Shown here: one piece after another, positions 7,540 through 15,187 of the stretch
Layout: each line of letters starts with the position of its first letter
How positions within the stretch are numbered: the stretch's first letter is position 1
Assembly: GCA_015661715.1 (NCBI GenBank)
Contig: DQVN01000055.1
Coordinates: forward strand, 1-19,564
Length of the DNA: 19,564 nt
Source: Sulfurivirga caldicuralii
GTDB lineage: Bacteria; Pseudomonadota; Gammaproteobacteria; Thiomicrospirales; Thiomicrospiraceae
Reading direction: 5' to 3'
Notes under the pieces: model-generated
Told to the model about the DNA's origin: nothing
The model's input: only the letters and a program-made list of their open reading frames with translations
The model's database searches: none
Position numbers and translations under genes: made by a program

Positions 7540-9466
7540 GGCGGCCATGAGCACATTACCGCAACAGGTTGCCCGATTTCTCAAAGCACGGGTCGAGAGA
7601 CAGGACTGGCAGAACTTTCAGATGCGCCCTGGCCAACAGCGCATGGCGGAAGCCGTGGCCCGTGCCATAGAAACGGGTACGCATCTGATGGTGGAGGCGG
7701 GGACGGGTACCGGCAAGACCTTAGCTTATCTGGTGCCGGCTCTGTTGAGTGGCAAGCGCGTTCTGGTTTCAACGGCCACCAAGACTTTACAAGATCAGCT
7801 GATCAGCAAGGATCTGCCGCGGTTGCGTGAACTGTTACCCCCATCAGGTGTCTGGATGCATTTGAAAGGACGGGAAAACTATGTTTGTGAGCAGCGCCTG
7901 GTTTTGGCGGAGACCAGTGGACAGTTGAGCAGAGCGCAGCAACATCATTTGGCGCAGATTCGCAGTTGGTTGGCCCACGGTGGCAGCGGCGAACGGGGCG
8001 CATGTGATCAAGTGCCTGAGCAGTCCGCCATCTGGTCTTATGTGTGTGCCAAAGCGGAATTTTGTCAACAGGCAGCGTGTTCCGCCAGCGGCGAATGCGT
8101 CTATCCCCGCCTCAAAGAGCAAGCGCAGGAAAGCCAGCTGCTGGTGGTGAATCATCACTTGCTGGCCGCGGATCTGGCATTGCGCCAGCAGGGTGCCCCG
8201 GGCATCCTGCCCGACCGGGATGTGTATATCATCGATGAGGCCCATCAGTTGGCCGATGTGGTGCGACAGTTTCTGGGAGAACAGGTCAGCAGCGCGCAGT
8301 TGCTCCGTCTGTTGGAGGAAATTGGCCTGGCCTGCGAGGTGGAAGCGCCGGAAGCGCAGCTTCCTTTTTCCCGACGCCAGACCCTGATTGCTGAGCGGAT
8401 CAGCGCGTTTGCCCAGGCGCTTTCAAACGGTCGCTATGCGCTGGCGGCGGTGCAGGCGGTGTTGCAGCCTTTCTATGACCAAATGACTGCCGCCCTTGTG
8501 GAACTTTTGAATTGGCTAGAGACCATGGCACCGAGAGGAACCGGGTTGGCGGCCGCCCGAGAGAGCCTTCAGGCGTTGATGTCGGCGTTGGCGGCCTGGT
8601 GGCAGGCCGATCAGGTCAGCGAGGTGTGTTGGTGTGATATGGGTTCCGGGTGGTTTCGGCTCTATCGCACACCTTTGCGTATTGACCGAACCTTTTCGAG
8701 TTGGGTCACAGCGCTGGGTGAAAGCTGGATCTTTACTTCAGCGACGCTGACGGACACCCAAGGATTCGGCTATTTTCAGCGCAAGTTGGGATTGGAGGGG
8801 GTGGCAACGCTGAAAGTGGAGAGCCCGTTTGACTATGGCGCGCAGGGGATGATCTATCACCCGCACCCCCTGCCCCTGCCGAGTGCGCCCGACTATATCC
8901 GCTGCTGTTTACGCAAGGCATGGCCCCTGCTGCAGGCAGCACAAGGACATGCCCTGTTGCTGTTTTCCAGCTATCGCGCTCTGGAACAGGCCCATGCACT
9001 GCTGGCGGAACACTGGTCGGGCACCTTACTGGTACAGGGTGAGGCACCCAAGGCATCGCTGCTGCAACAGTTTCGCGATCAGCCACGTGCCGTGCTTCTG
9101 GCGACAGCCAGTTTCTGGGAAGGGGTCGATCTGCCAGGTGATCAACTGCGTTTTGTCATGATCGACAAGATCCCTTTTGCCCCGCCTGATGACCCGGTGC
9201 TGCAGGCAGAAAGCGCCTGGTTGAGCGAACAGGGCAAACGCCCGTTTGCCCTGCTGCAGTTGCCCGAAGCCACCCTGGCATTGAAGCAAGGGGTGGGCCG
9301 GTTGATTCGCACAGAGCAAGATCGCGGTGTGCTGATGCTGTGTGATCCCCGTCTAACAGAAAAATCCTATGGTCGTTCAATCATCCGCCAGTTGCCGGAA
9401 TTTCGCTGGACCCAGTCGCAGCAAGAGGCGGTGGCGTTTCTCCAGCAATCCTTTGCCGAGGCTTGA
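7538..9466 (+). CDS. yoaA: YoaA/DinG-family ATP-dependent DNA helicase with iron-sulfur cluster
   Basis: This 642-residue superfamily 2 helicase of the XPD/DinG type is nearer to E. coli YoaA (636 residues) than to DinG (716). Walker A is EAGTGTGKT, with Lys60, and the DEAH box is at 233-236. Iron-sulfur ligands are probably Cys117, Cys176, Cys181 and Cys187, with the spacing seen in DinG; Cys170 is an extra cysteine. Later motifs include [16 protein letters not shown] and the motif VI stretch QGVGRLIR. The family unwinds 5'-to-3'; YoaA works with the HolC clamp-loader subunit in damage tolerance. I see no LexA box. No Shine-Dalgarno precedes ATG 7538 or the in-frame ATG 7547; the second is likely if the TATAAT at 7534 is real. 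Confidence 0.93.
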   Translation: MAAMSTLPQQVARFLKARVERQDWQNFQMRPGQQRMAEAVARAIETGTHLMVEAGTGTGKTLAYLVPALLSGKRVLVSTATKTLQDQLISKDLPRLRELLPPSGVWMHLKGRENYVCEQRLVLAETSGQLSRAQQHHLAQIRSWLAHGGSGERGACDQVPEQSAIWSYVCAKAEFCQQAACSASGECVYPRLKEQAQESQLLVVNHHLLAADLALRQQGAPGILPDRDVYIIDEAHQLADVVRQFLGEQVSSAQLLRLLEEIGLACEVEAPEAQLPFSRRQTLIAERISAFAQALSNGRYALAAVQAVLQPFYDQMTAALVELLNWLETMAPRGTGLAAARESLQALMSALAAWWQADQVSEVCWCDMGSGWFRLYRTPLRIDRTFSSWVTALGESWIFTSATLTDTQGFGYFQRKLGLEGVATLKVESPFDYGAQGMIYHPHPLPLPSAPDYIRCCLRKAWPLLQAAQGHALLLFSSYRALEQAHALLAEHWSGTLLVQGEAPKASLLQQFRDQPRAVLLATASFWEGVDLPGDQLRFVMIDKIPFAPPDDPVLQAESAWLSEQGKRPFALLQLPEATLALKQGVGRLIRTEQDRGVLMLCDPRLTEKSYGRSIIRQLPEFRWTQSQQEAVAFLQQSFAEA

Positions 9467-9489
9467 AAAGAGGCCCGCTGGTCCCATAC
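9462..9489 (+). promoter_or_regulatory. Putative sigma-32 (heat-shock) promoter upstream of the unknown envelope genes
   Basis: CTTGAA (9462-9467) is followed after 14 bases by TCCCATAC (9482-9489). The enterobacterial sigma-32 consensus is CTTGAA, 13-14 bases, CCCCATnT, as at dnaK and groE. The -35 element overlaps the stop codon of the upstream helicase gene. A poorer sigma-70 reading of the same site is TTGAAA, 18 bases, TACAAC. Either would start transcription near 9495-9500, about 36-40 bases before the next gene. Confidence 0.5.
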
Positions 9490-9535
9490 AACTCCTGCAA
9501 CATTTTTTAATTTTTTGACCAAAGGAGATTTGACC

Positions 9536-10027
9536 ATGAAACGACCTTATGCACTGATCTTTCTGATGACTTTTCTCGGCCTGTTGGCGGGGTGGGGTGC
9601 TGGCGCTTACTTAAGTAATGCAGGGCTGAAGGCGACCATAGCCGCCATGCCGGCAGCGCCGGTGGTGGTTGCTGCTGAATATGACAATCAAACCAAAACC
9701 CTGGCGTTGACATTCAGTAACCCGGGTGGTCAATCCATCAATTTACTGGGGAAGGCGATCGCTTTCAAGCCTAAAGAAGGGAAGGGCTATGAAATGGCGT
9801 TTGTGCATTTTGAGCAGCCCCTGGTGGTTCCCCCTTTCTCGGTGGAGACCTTGCGTGTCCAGTTGAAGGCCGATACGGCAGATTTGGTAGAGGGCGATGT
9901 GGTGGCGACGACGATCCAGTATGTCTATCCATTGGTGCCCGGTGTGTTTGACTTGACCTATGTGTTTACCAAGGGACAGCCGGTCAAAGTCGAGAAACAA
10001 GCTGGCCAGCAGACTGACAAGAAATAA
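9536..10027 (+). CDS. Hypothetical membrane-anchored protein with small beta-rich domain
   Basis: I do not recognise this 163-residue protein. A basic N-terminus (MKRP) and a hydrophobic stretch at about 5-25 (LIFLMTFLGLLAGWGAGAYL) form a signal anchor or uncleaved signal; no lipobox is present. Residues 43-147 alternate hydrophobic and polar residues (VVVAAEYD, TLALTFSNPGG, QPLVVPPFSVETLRVQL, TTIQYVYPLVPGVFDLTYVF), suggesting an immunoglobulin-like beta-sandwich, probably in the periplasm. The C-terminus is short, basic and Gln/Lys-rich. Start ATG 9536 has a strong AAAGGAGA (9521-9528) 7 bases upstream; an in-frame TTG at 9515 would lie before that site. It is 12 bases from the next gene, with which it almost certainly forms an operon. 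The function is unknown. Confidence 0.8.
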   Translation: MKRPYALIFLMTFLGLLAGWGAGAYLSNAGLKATIAAMPAAPVVVAAEYDNQTKTLALTFSNPGGQSINLLGKAIAFKPKEGKGYEMAFVHFEQPLVVPPFSVETLRVQLKADTADLVEGDVVATTIQYVYPLVPGVFDLTYVFTKGQPVKVEKQAGQQTDKK

Positions 10028-10039
10028 GGAGGGGTGATC

Positions 10040-10696
10040 ATGTCAAGTGTAAGGAAACATGATCGGTTGGAACAGGTGCTCTACTGGAGCATGCTGTTTG
10101 CGGTCGCAGTATTTGTTGCCCTGTTGTTCTTTAATCTCATTGTGCGGCCTTGGTTGCCGGAAGAGGTGGCTTTTGTGCTGGGGTTTGCGCTGTTTTATCT
10201 GTTGGCCAACCGCTTATTGTTCGGCTATGGCCATCTCAGCGCCTATCTGGACAAGCTGGCTAAAGAGGCGGTGACCGAGGCGGACAAGCGCAAAGCTTAT
10301 GAGAAAAGTGGTGCCCATAAACACGGCCTGATGGAGCAGTTGACCCATTTTGGCATTGCCACCATCTGGTTGGACCGCTATGAGCCTTATCGCTATACCT
10401 ATTTGGGTATCTATCTGGCCATGGCCACACTGGTGATCGTGCTGAATTTGAGCCCCATTTCCGGCTTGATCACCGGATCTGTGCTGGAAGGCGTTTTCTG
10501 GGGCGGTACGGTGGTCAGCCTGTTTGTGCTGGCGGCGGACACCATGGTGCGCTGGCAGTATGCACGGACAGTGGTGGAACCGGTCTATACGGCCCTGGCG
10601 CCGTCTCAACCGGAGGTGGAGGCGGTTGCGCCCTGCCCCGATCCCGATGAACCCTGTACGCCACAAAAGGCGGATGAGAAATCTTCCTCCTCATAA
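10040..10696 (+). CDS. Hypothetical four-helix integral membrane protein
   Basis: I do not recognise this 218-residue protein. Four likely membrane helices lie at about 16-36, 42-62, 119-138 and 148-168. A charged, Lys/Glu-rich loop of about 50 residues (66-117) contains HKHGLMEQLTHFG, and a hydrophilic C-terminal tail contains CPDPDEPC and ends in a serine run. By the positive-inside rule the loop and the tail are probably cytoplasmic. AAGGAGGGG at 10026-10034 gives ATG 10040 a 7-base spacing; GTG 10034 is in frame but lies within that site. It is the second gene of a two-gene unit closed by a terminator 30 bases downstream. Co-expression with the preceding beta-domain protein suggests a shared envelope role, which is inference only. 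Confidence 0.82.
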   Translation: MSSVRKHDRLEQVLYWSMLFAVAVFVALLFFNLIVRPWLPEEVAFVLGFALFYLLANRLLFGYGHLSAYLDKLAKEAVTEADKRKAYEKSGAHKHGLMEQLTHFGIATIWLDRYEPYRYTYLGIYLAMATLVIVLNLSPISGLITGSVLEGVFWGGTVVSLFVLAADTMVRWQYARTVVEPVYTALAPSQPEVEAVAPCPDPDEPCTPQKADEKSSSS

Positions 10697-10725
10697 CAGC
10701 TTTTAAGATCTAGATTGGACTTCAG

Positions 10726-10749
10726 CCCGGATGCCTATCCGGGTTTTTT
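10726..10749 (+). terminator. Rho-independent terminator after the unknown envelope operon
   Basis: A 7-bp stem CCCGGAT, loop GCCT, ATCCGGG (10726-10743) is followed by six T residues (10744-10749), 30 bases after the preceding stop codon. Confidence 0.88.
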
Positions 10750-10750
10750 G

Positions 10751-10756
10751 TATACT
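10751..10756 (+). promoter_or_regulatory. Possible -10 element for the lolC-lolD operon
   Basis: TATACT lies immediately after the terminator T-run and 28 bases before the permease ATG. The -35 position falls inside the terminator hairpin and has no good match, so this is a weak call. Confidence 0.3.
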
Positions 10757-10783
10757 GCTGGCATCTTAACAGGATGGGCCTAA

Positions 10784-12037
10784 ATGAACCGACTGCCATT
10801 TGAGCTGCAACTGGGTCTGCGTTACACCCGGGCCAAGCGCCGCAATGGATTCATTTCGTTTATTTCGTTCTCATCGATCGCCGGGATTGCCCTGGGGGTG
10901 ATGGCGTTGATCGTTGTCATGTCCATTATGAATGGCTTTCAGCATGAGTTGCGTGAACGTATTCTCAGCCTGACAGCGCATATGGAAATTACCGGCTATC
11001 AGCAGCGGCTCCATGACTGGCAGACAGTGGCCCAGCAGATCAAGGGCGTGCCGCATGTGGTGGCTTCAGCGCCTGTAATAGAGGAGCAGGCGATGCTGGC
11101 CCATGGCAAAGTGGTCAAGGGTGTGATCATTCGAGGCATTGATCCGAACCTGGAAGCCGGTGTATCTAAACTCGCACAAGAAATGGTTCAGGGAGATTTG
11201 TCCAATCTTGCCAAACAGCGCTACGGCATTCTGCTCGGGCGGGACCTGGCTGCGGCGCTGGGGGTAACCCTGGGGGATAAGGTGACGCTGATTGCCCCTC
11301 AAGCCAGTGTGTCGATTGTCGGGGTGATGCCCCGATTTAAGCGCATGACGGTGGCCGGAATTTTTTCAGTGGGCATGTATGAATATGATGCGGGGCTAGC
11401 GGTGGTGAATATTGCCGATGCGGCCAAAATTTACCGTTATCCAAAAGACACGGTCAGTGCGCTGGTGTTGCGCTTGGATGACCTGTTTGCTGTGCATCAT
11501 GTGCGCCAGGTGTTGTCGGAGAGGTTGAGTGAAACCCTGTATACCGTGGATTGGACTCAGCGGCATGTGAACTTTTTTCAAGCGGTGCAGATGGAAAAAC
11601 GCATGATGTTTATTGTATTGGCGTTAATTATTATGGTTGCGGCCTTCAATATCGTTTCCATGATGGTCATGGTGGTGACCGATAAACAGAGTGATATCGC
11701 TGTGCTGAAAACCTTGGGCGCGACACCGGGACAGATTCAGTGGATTTTTATTATCCAGGGATTGGTGATCGGATTGACCGGCGCCTTGATTGGGGTGATC
11801 CTGGGGGTGGTGCTGGCGTTGAATCTGGATGTAGTGGTGCCCTTTATCGAGCAGTTGTTTGGTTTTCAGTTCTTTCCGCCGGATGTGTATTACATCAGCG
11901 AAGTGCCTTCCCGGCTGGCCTGGTCGGATGTGGAAGCGGTGGCTTTGTTGGCTTTTGTCTTGACCTTGTTGGCCACCCTCTATCCCGCCTGGCGGGCAGC
12001 CCACGTTCAACCAGCGGAGGCGTTGCGTTATGAGTAA
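10784..12037 (+). CDS. lolC: Lipoprotein-releasing system permease (LolC/LolE family, LolF-like)
   Basis: This 417-residue inner-membrane permease of the LolCDE exporter extracts mature outer-membrane lipoproteins and hands them to LolA. A membrane helix at about 23-48 ([21 protein letters not shown]) is followed by a large periplasmic domain (about 50-265) and then three helices with the FtsX-type core. It mixes features: [10 protein letters not shown] and the C-terminus QPAEALRYE look like LolC, while [11 protein letters not shown] and [14 protein letters not shown] look like LolE. A proline-bounded loop at 172-183 sits where the LolA-binding Hook of LolC lies. No second permease follows lolD, so it may act as a homodimer (LolF type). 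ATG 10784 follows a weak AGGATGGG; its last codons overlap lolD by 8 bases. Confidence 0.94.
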   Translation: MNRLPFELQLGLRYTRAKRRNGFISFISFSSIAGIALGVMALIVVMSIMNGFQHELRERILSLTAHMEITGYQQRLHDWQTVAQQIKGVPHVVASAPVIEEQAMLAHGKVVKGVIIRGIDPNLEAGVSKLAQEMVQGDLSNLAKQRYGILLGRDLAAALGVTLGDKVTLIAPQASVSIVGVMPRFKRMTVAGIFSVGMYEYDAGLAVVNIADAAKIYRYPKDTVSALVLRLDDLFAVHHVRQVLSERLSETLYTVDWTQRHVNFFQAVQMEKRMMFIVLALIIMVAAFNIVSMMVMVVTDKQSDIAVLKTLGATPGQIQWIFIIQGLVIGLTGALIGVILGVVLALNLDVVVPFIEQLFGFQFFPPDVYYISEVPSRLAWSDVEAVALLAFVLTLLATLYPAWRAAHVQPAEALRYE

Positions 12038-12728
12038 GGTGGTGCTGCAAGCGCGCAATTTACGCAAAGTGTTTCAAGAGGGCAACCTGACCATGGAGGT
12101 GCTCAAGGGCGTGGATTTAACCTTGGCCGCAGGGGAAGCGATGGCTATTATCGGCAGTTCGGGCTCGGGTAAGAGCACCCTGTTGCATCTGCTGGGCGGG
12201 TTGGATCGCCCCACTTCCGGCGAGGTATTACTGTTGGGGCGCCCCTTTTCCCATTTGAGTGAGCGCGCCCGCAGTCGTTTGCGTAATCGGCATGTGGGGT
12301 TTGTCTATCAGTTCCATCATCTGTTGGCAGAGTTGGATGCCTTAGAAAATGTCATGATGCCCTTGATGATTCGGCGCACGCCCGTGCGGCAAGCGAAACA
12401 GCGGGCACGCGCTTTACTGGAGGCAGTGGGGTTGGGGCATCGGTTGCATCATAAGCCCGCGGAGCTGTCGGGTGGGGAACGTCAGCGGGTTGCGATTGCT
12501 CGAGCCATGGTGACAGAGCCAGATTGTATTCTGGCTGATGAGCCAACAGGTAATCTGGATAGTCGCACCGCCGAGCAGGTATTGGCATTAATGCTGGCGT
12601 TGAACACAGAGCATAAAACCGCATTATTGGTGGTCACCCATGATGCGGCTGTTGCAGGGAAAATGCAGCAAATCTATCGACTGCAAGATGGACAGATGCG
12701 CCAGCCTGTAGCGGCTGGGGCAGAATGA
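12030..12728 (+). CDS. lolD: Lipoprotein-releasing system ATP-binding protein LolD
   Basis: This 232-residue ABC ATPase powers lipoprotein release from the inner membrane. Walker A is GSSGSGKST at 42-50, the signature is [15 protein letters not shown], Walker B ends in [11 protein letters not shown], and the switch His is in VVTHD. The Q-loop region [20 protein letters not shown], which contacts the permease, is typical of the MacB/LolD subfamily. GGAGG lies about 9 bases upstream of ATG 12030. It overlaps the permease gene by 8 bases (ATGAGTAA), which couples the two translationally. LolE, which follows lolD in enterobacteria, is missing; the next gene is on the other strand, 3 bases away, with no terminator between. 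Confidence 0.96.
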   Translation: MSKVVLQARNLRKVFQEGNLTMEVLKGVDLTLAAGEAMAIIGSSGSGKSTLLHLLGGLDRPTSGEVLLLGRPFSHLSERARSRLRNRHVGFVYQFHHLLAELDALENVMMPLMIRRTPVRQAKQRARALLEAVGLGHRLHHKPAELSGGERQRVAIARAMVTEPDCILADEPTGNLDSRTAEQVLALMLALNTEHKTALLVVTHDAAVAGKMQQIYRLQDGQMRQPVAAGAE

Positions 12729-12731
12729 TTT

Positions 12732-12956
12732 TTATTCTTGTTCGCGGGGGGCTTTAGCAAACGGCAGCCCATGTTTGAAACCAAACTTTTCCAATATCTT
12801 AACCAGCGGGCAGAAGCCGGTCAGCCCTGATACGATGAGATTCAAGCCTACAAAAGCGGTCAACAGTAACCACTGCAGGTTGATCCACATGGCCAATCCC
12901 AGGCTGAGCAAAATGACACTACCCGCGAAAATCATCACAATACGTTCAATCACCAT
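12732..12956 (-). CDS. DUF2892 (YgaP-type transmembrane domain) small membrane protein
   Basis: This 74-residue protein has two hydrophobic helices (about 8-24 and 28-46) with a short turn between, then TGFCPLVKILEKFG. The Gly-x-Cys-Pro after helix 2 is the hallmark of the DUF2892 family, the membrane portion of the rhodanese YgaP and of many stand-alone small proteins. Those are often linked to sulfide or sulfur metabolism; a role here is not shown and no rhodanese gene is next to it. AAGGAGA (12965-12971 on the plus strand, read in reverse) gives ATG 12956 a strong ribosome site. It converges on lolD and is divergent from tig. Confidence 0.85.
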   Translation of the reverse strand: MVIERIVMIFAGSVILLSLGLAMWINLQWLLLTAFVGLNLIVSGLTGFCPLVKILEKFGFKHGLPFAKAPREQE

Positions 12957-12994
12957 ATTCTAATCTCCTTATATTTGTTGACGTTGATGCTCAT

Positions 12995-13010
12995 GCTCAT
13001 ATGGATGAGC
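12995..13010. repeat. Perfect palindrome, possible operator of the DUF2892 gene
   Basis: GCTCAT, four bases (ATGG), then ATGAGC form an exact 6+6 inverted repeat. A further GCTCAT copy begins at 12989, just to the left. The predicted minus-strand transcription start (about 13009) falls inside it, a typical place for a repressor site. No regulator gene is adjacent, so the assignment is speculative. Confidence 0.35.
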
Positions 13011-13015
13011 GAATC

Positions 13016-13044
13016 ATTCTAGCGAGCTGACAGCCATCGCGCAA
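13016..13044 (-). promoter_or_regulatory. Putative promoter of the DUF2892 gene
   Basis: On the minus strand TTGCGC (13044-13039), a 17-base spacer and TAGAAT (13021-13016) lie about 60 bases before the start codon. The -35 hexamer and spacing equal those in front of the L36 gene. Confidence 0.45.
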
Positions 13045-13051
13045 ATTCAAC

Positions 13052-13079
13052 TTGTTGTTTTGGTAGGTTTGGGTATAAT
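13052..13079 (+). promoter_or_regulatory. tig: Putative promoter of tig
   Basis: TTGTTG (13052-13057), a 16-base spacer and a perfect TATAAT (13074-13079) would start transcription near 13086, giving a leader of about 63 bases. Confidence 0.55.
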
Positions 13080-13148
13080 TCGCCATTTTTGGGCGGCCTG
13101 TACAGCCTGAGCCCCTCTCTACCTAAGTAAAAGTGAATCGAGAAGCAT

Positions 13149-14453
13149 ATGCAAGTAACTGTTAATAAACCCGAATCTGGCCTGGAGCATGAAATTGAAG
13201 TCGTGTTGCCTGCTGATGAGATCAATGCGCAGGTCAAGCAGCGTCTGGCGGAAATCCGTCGTACGGTCAAGATGGACGGCTTTCGTCCGGGCAAGGTGCC
13301 TCTGTCTATCGTTAAAAAGCGTTATGGCGCACAGGCCCGTCAAGAAGTATTGAGCGATGTGGTCTATAAAGCATTTTATGATGCCGTTGCACAAGAGGAC
13401 CTGAAGGTTGCCGGCTATCCCCGTTTTGACCAGGTGGAGGATAAGGGGGATACGGTGCAGTTCAAGGCAAAATTTGATGTGATGCCGGAGGTGACCTTGC
13501 CGAACTTCTCTGAGCTGGAGGTGGAGAAGGTGGTGGGGGAGATCACGGACGAAGATGTGGATGCCATGATCGAGAAGCTGCGTGAGCAGAAAAAGCGCTG
13601 GCGCGCGGCCAATGGCAACAAGAAGGCTGCCGAAGGCAATCAGGTGATCATCGATTTTGAAGGATTCGTCGATGGCGAAGCGTTCGAAGGCGGAAAGGCA
13701 GAAAATGTGCCTTTAATCTTGGGTTCTGGCCGTATGATTCCCGGTTTTGAAGAGGGTATTATCGGGATGAAAAAGGGGGAAGAACGCACCATCACGGTTA
13801 CTTTCCCGGAAAATTATCATGCTGAGAACCTGGCAGGTAAAGAGGCAGAATTTAAGATAAAAGTCCACTCAGTTCAGGTGGCTGAAAAGCCGGAAGTGGA
13901 TGAGGAATTTATCAAGGATTTCGGTGTTGAGAGCGGAGATGTGGATGAGTTCCGCAAAGAGATCAGTGAAAGCATGGCCCGTGAAATGAAACGTCTGATC
14001 ACGGCACAAAACCGTAATGCCGTGCTGGCTGCACTGGATGATGCGGTGGATATTGATCTGCCGAAGTCGTTGGTGGATCAAGAGATTCAGACTTTAATGC
14101 AGAATCAGTTGCGCGAGCTACAGATGCAGGGTGTTGATCCAGCGCAAGTGAAACTGGACGCAGAAGCGTTTCGAGCGCGTGCTGAACAGCGTGTGCGTCT
14201 TGGCTTGATTATTGGCAAGTTGATCGAGTCGTTGGGCGTGGCGTTAACGCCTGAGGAGATCGAAGCCTATCTCCGGGATCAGGCATCAGCCTATGAAGAC
14301 CCGGAAGAGGTGGTTAACTGGTATAAGCAGCATCCTGAGCATTTGCGTGAAATAGAAGCCATTCTGCTGGAAAACAAGGTTGCAGATGCTGTTCTTGAGC
14401 AAGCCAAAGTGAAAGAGGTAAGTAAGCGCTTTGAAGAGCTGACAGCTGCTTAA
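13149..14453 (+). CDS. tig: Trigger factor (ribosome-associated chaperone and prolyl isomerase)
   Basis: Trigger factor docks at the ribosomal exit tunnel and shields nascent chains. The 434-residue protein has the usual length (432 in E. coli). The N-terminal ribosome-binding domain (1-about 115) carries the signature GFRPGKVP at 44-51. The FKBP-type prolyl isomerase domain (about 160-245) has DFEGFVDGEAFEGG and GFEEGIIGMKKGE. The long helical C-terminal arms follow (about 250-430). ATG 13149 has only a weak GAGAAG upstream, but homologues start MQVxV, which supports this start. It has its own promoter and a terminator before clpP, so it is probably a single-gene unit at the head of the tig-clpP-clpX-lon-hupB cluster. 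Confidence 0.98.
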   Translation: MQVTVNKPESGLEHEIEVVLPADEINAQVKQRLAEIRRTVKMDGFRPGKVPLSIVKKRYGAQARQEVLSDVVYKAFYDAVAQEDLKVAGYPRFDQVEDKGDTVQFKAKFDVMPEVTLPNFSELEVEKVVGEITDEDVDAMIEKLREQKKRWRAANGNKKAAEGNQVIIDFEGFVDGEAFEGGKAENVPLILGSGRMIPGFEEGIIGMKKGEERTITVTFPENYHAENLAGKEAEFKIKVHSVQVAEKPEVDEEFIKDFGVESGDVDEFRKEISESMAREMKRLITAQNRNAVLAALDDAVDIDLPKSLVDQEIQTLMQNQLRELQMQGVDPAQVKLDAEAFRARAEQRVRLGLIIGKLIESLGVALTPEEIEAYLRDQASAYEDPEEVVNWYKQHPEHLREIEAILLENKVADAVLEQAKVKEVSKRFEELTAA

Positions 14454-14482
14454 TCTCTTAGTTGCGAAGGTTGAACAGAGAT

Positions 14483-14513
14483 AAAGGCTTGTCGTTTGAC
14501 AAGCCTTTTTTTT
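14483..14513 (+). terminator. Rho-independent terminator after tig
   Basis: An 11-bp perfect stem (AAAGGCTTGTC, loop GTTT, GACAAGCCTTT; 14483-14508) is followed by more T residues up to 14513, 29 bases after the tig stop. The loop and right arm contain TTGACA, which may double as a clpP -35 element. Confidence 0.92.
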
Positions 14514-14533
14514 GCGGTAGGCTATCCCCATTA
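14496..14533 (+). promoter_or_regulatory. clpP: Putative clpP promoter region (sigma-70 and possible sigma-32 elements)
   Basis: TTGACA (14496-14501) with TAGGCT (14518-14523) after 16 bases could be a sigma-70 promoter with a poor -10. CCCCATTA (14526-14533) matches the sigma-32 -10 consensus, but the -35 position holds only CTTTTT (14505-14510), 15 bases upstream. clpP is heat-shock controlled in E. coli, so the CCCCATTA is worth noting; neither reading is strong. Confidence 0.35.
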
Positions 14534-14569
14534 CTCAACATTGATAGGCATAAAGGAAAGACGCGCAAT

Positions 14570-15187
14570 ATGAACGCACAGGAGATAACAAACACATTGG
14601 TGCCCATCGTCATTGAGCAAACCAGTCGAGGGGAGCGTTCATTCGATATCTACTCCCGTTTGTTGAAAGAGCGAGTGATTTTTCTGGTGGGGCCGGTGGA
14701 AGACCACATGGCGAACCTGATTGTGGCGCAGTTATTGTTTCTGGAGTCGGAAAATCCAGAGAAAGATATCCACCTGTATATCAACTCTCCGGGTGGAAGC
14801 GTAACAGCGGGCATGGCCATCTATGACACCATGAACTTTATCAAGCCGGATGTCAGTACCATGTGTATTGGTCAGGCCGCCAGTATGGGGGCGTTTTTGT
14901 TGGCGGCGGGTGCTCGGGGCAAGCGTTTTGCGCTGCCCCATTCCCGGGTTATGATCCATCAGCCATTGGGTGGCTTTCAAGGGCAGGCCAGTGATATTGA
15001 AATTCACGCCCGTGAGATTCTTAAGATTCGAGAAACTTTGAATAAGGAGCTGGCTAAGAATACAGGTCAGCCCATCGAACGCATCGAGCAAGATACGGAT
15101 CGGGATAATTTCATGGGCGCCTGGGAGGCCAAGGAGTATGGCTTGGTTGATGAAGTGCTGACCAGCCGGACAGGAGAGCAAGAATGA
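14570..15187 (+). CDS. clpP: ATP-dependent Clp protease proteolytic subunit ClpP
   Basis: ClpP forms the 14-mer proteolytic barrel that degrades substrates unfolded by ClpX or ClpA. The 205-residue protein is full length (E. coli precursor 207). The catalytic triad is Ser105 ([11 protein letters not shown]), His130 (HSRVMIHQP) and Asp179 (DTDRDNF), with spacings of 25 and 49 residues, the same as in E. coli. The N-terminus ([19 protein letters not shown]) includes the usual short propeptide and axial loop. ATG 14570 has GGAAAG (14555-14560) 9 bases upstream and agrees with homologue starts; an in-frame extension to 14462 runs through the tig terminator and is not credible. Its stop overlaps the clpX start by 4 bases (ATGA), as in a coupled operon. 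Confidence 0.98.
   Translation: MNAQEITNTLVPIVIEQTSRGERSFDIYSRLLKERVIFLVGPVEDHMANLIVAQLLFLESENPEKDIHLYINSPGGSVTAGMAIYDTMNFIKPDVSTMCIGQAASMGAFLLAAGARGKRFALPHSRVMIHQPLGGFQGQASDIEIHAREILKIRETLNKELAKNTGQPIERIEQDTDRDNFMGAWEAKEYGLVDEVLTSRTGEQE

Noticed and set aside
7465..7560. LexA (SOS) box upstream of the DinG-family helicase
   Set aside because: E. coli dinG is SOS-controlled, so I looked for CTGT-N8-ACAG here and found nothing close.
9480..9498. Sigma-54 promoter (GG-N10-GC) before the unknown envelope operon
   Set aside because: With NtrC in the window I checked for one; GG and GC here are 15 bases apart, not 10, and the flanking consensus is absent.
12989..13010. CRISPR or other repeat array from the GCTCAT copies
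   Set aside because: Only two direct copies and one inverted copy of a 6-base word are present, with no spacers or longer repeat unit.
13098..13110. CTGTACAG palindrome in the tig leader as a regulatory site
   Set aside because: It lacks the 8-base spacer of a LexA box, is short enough to occur by chance, and nothing else supports it.
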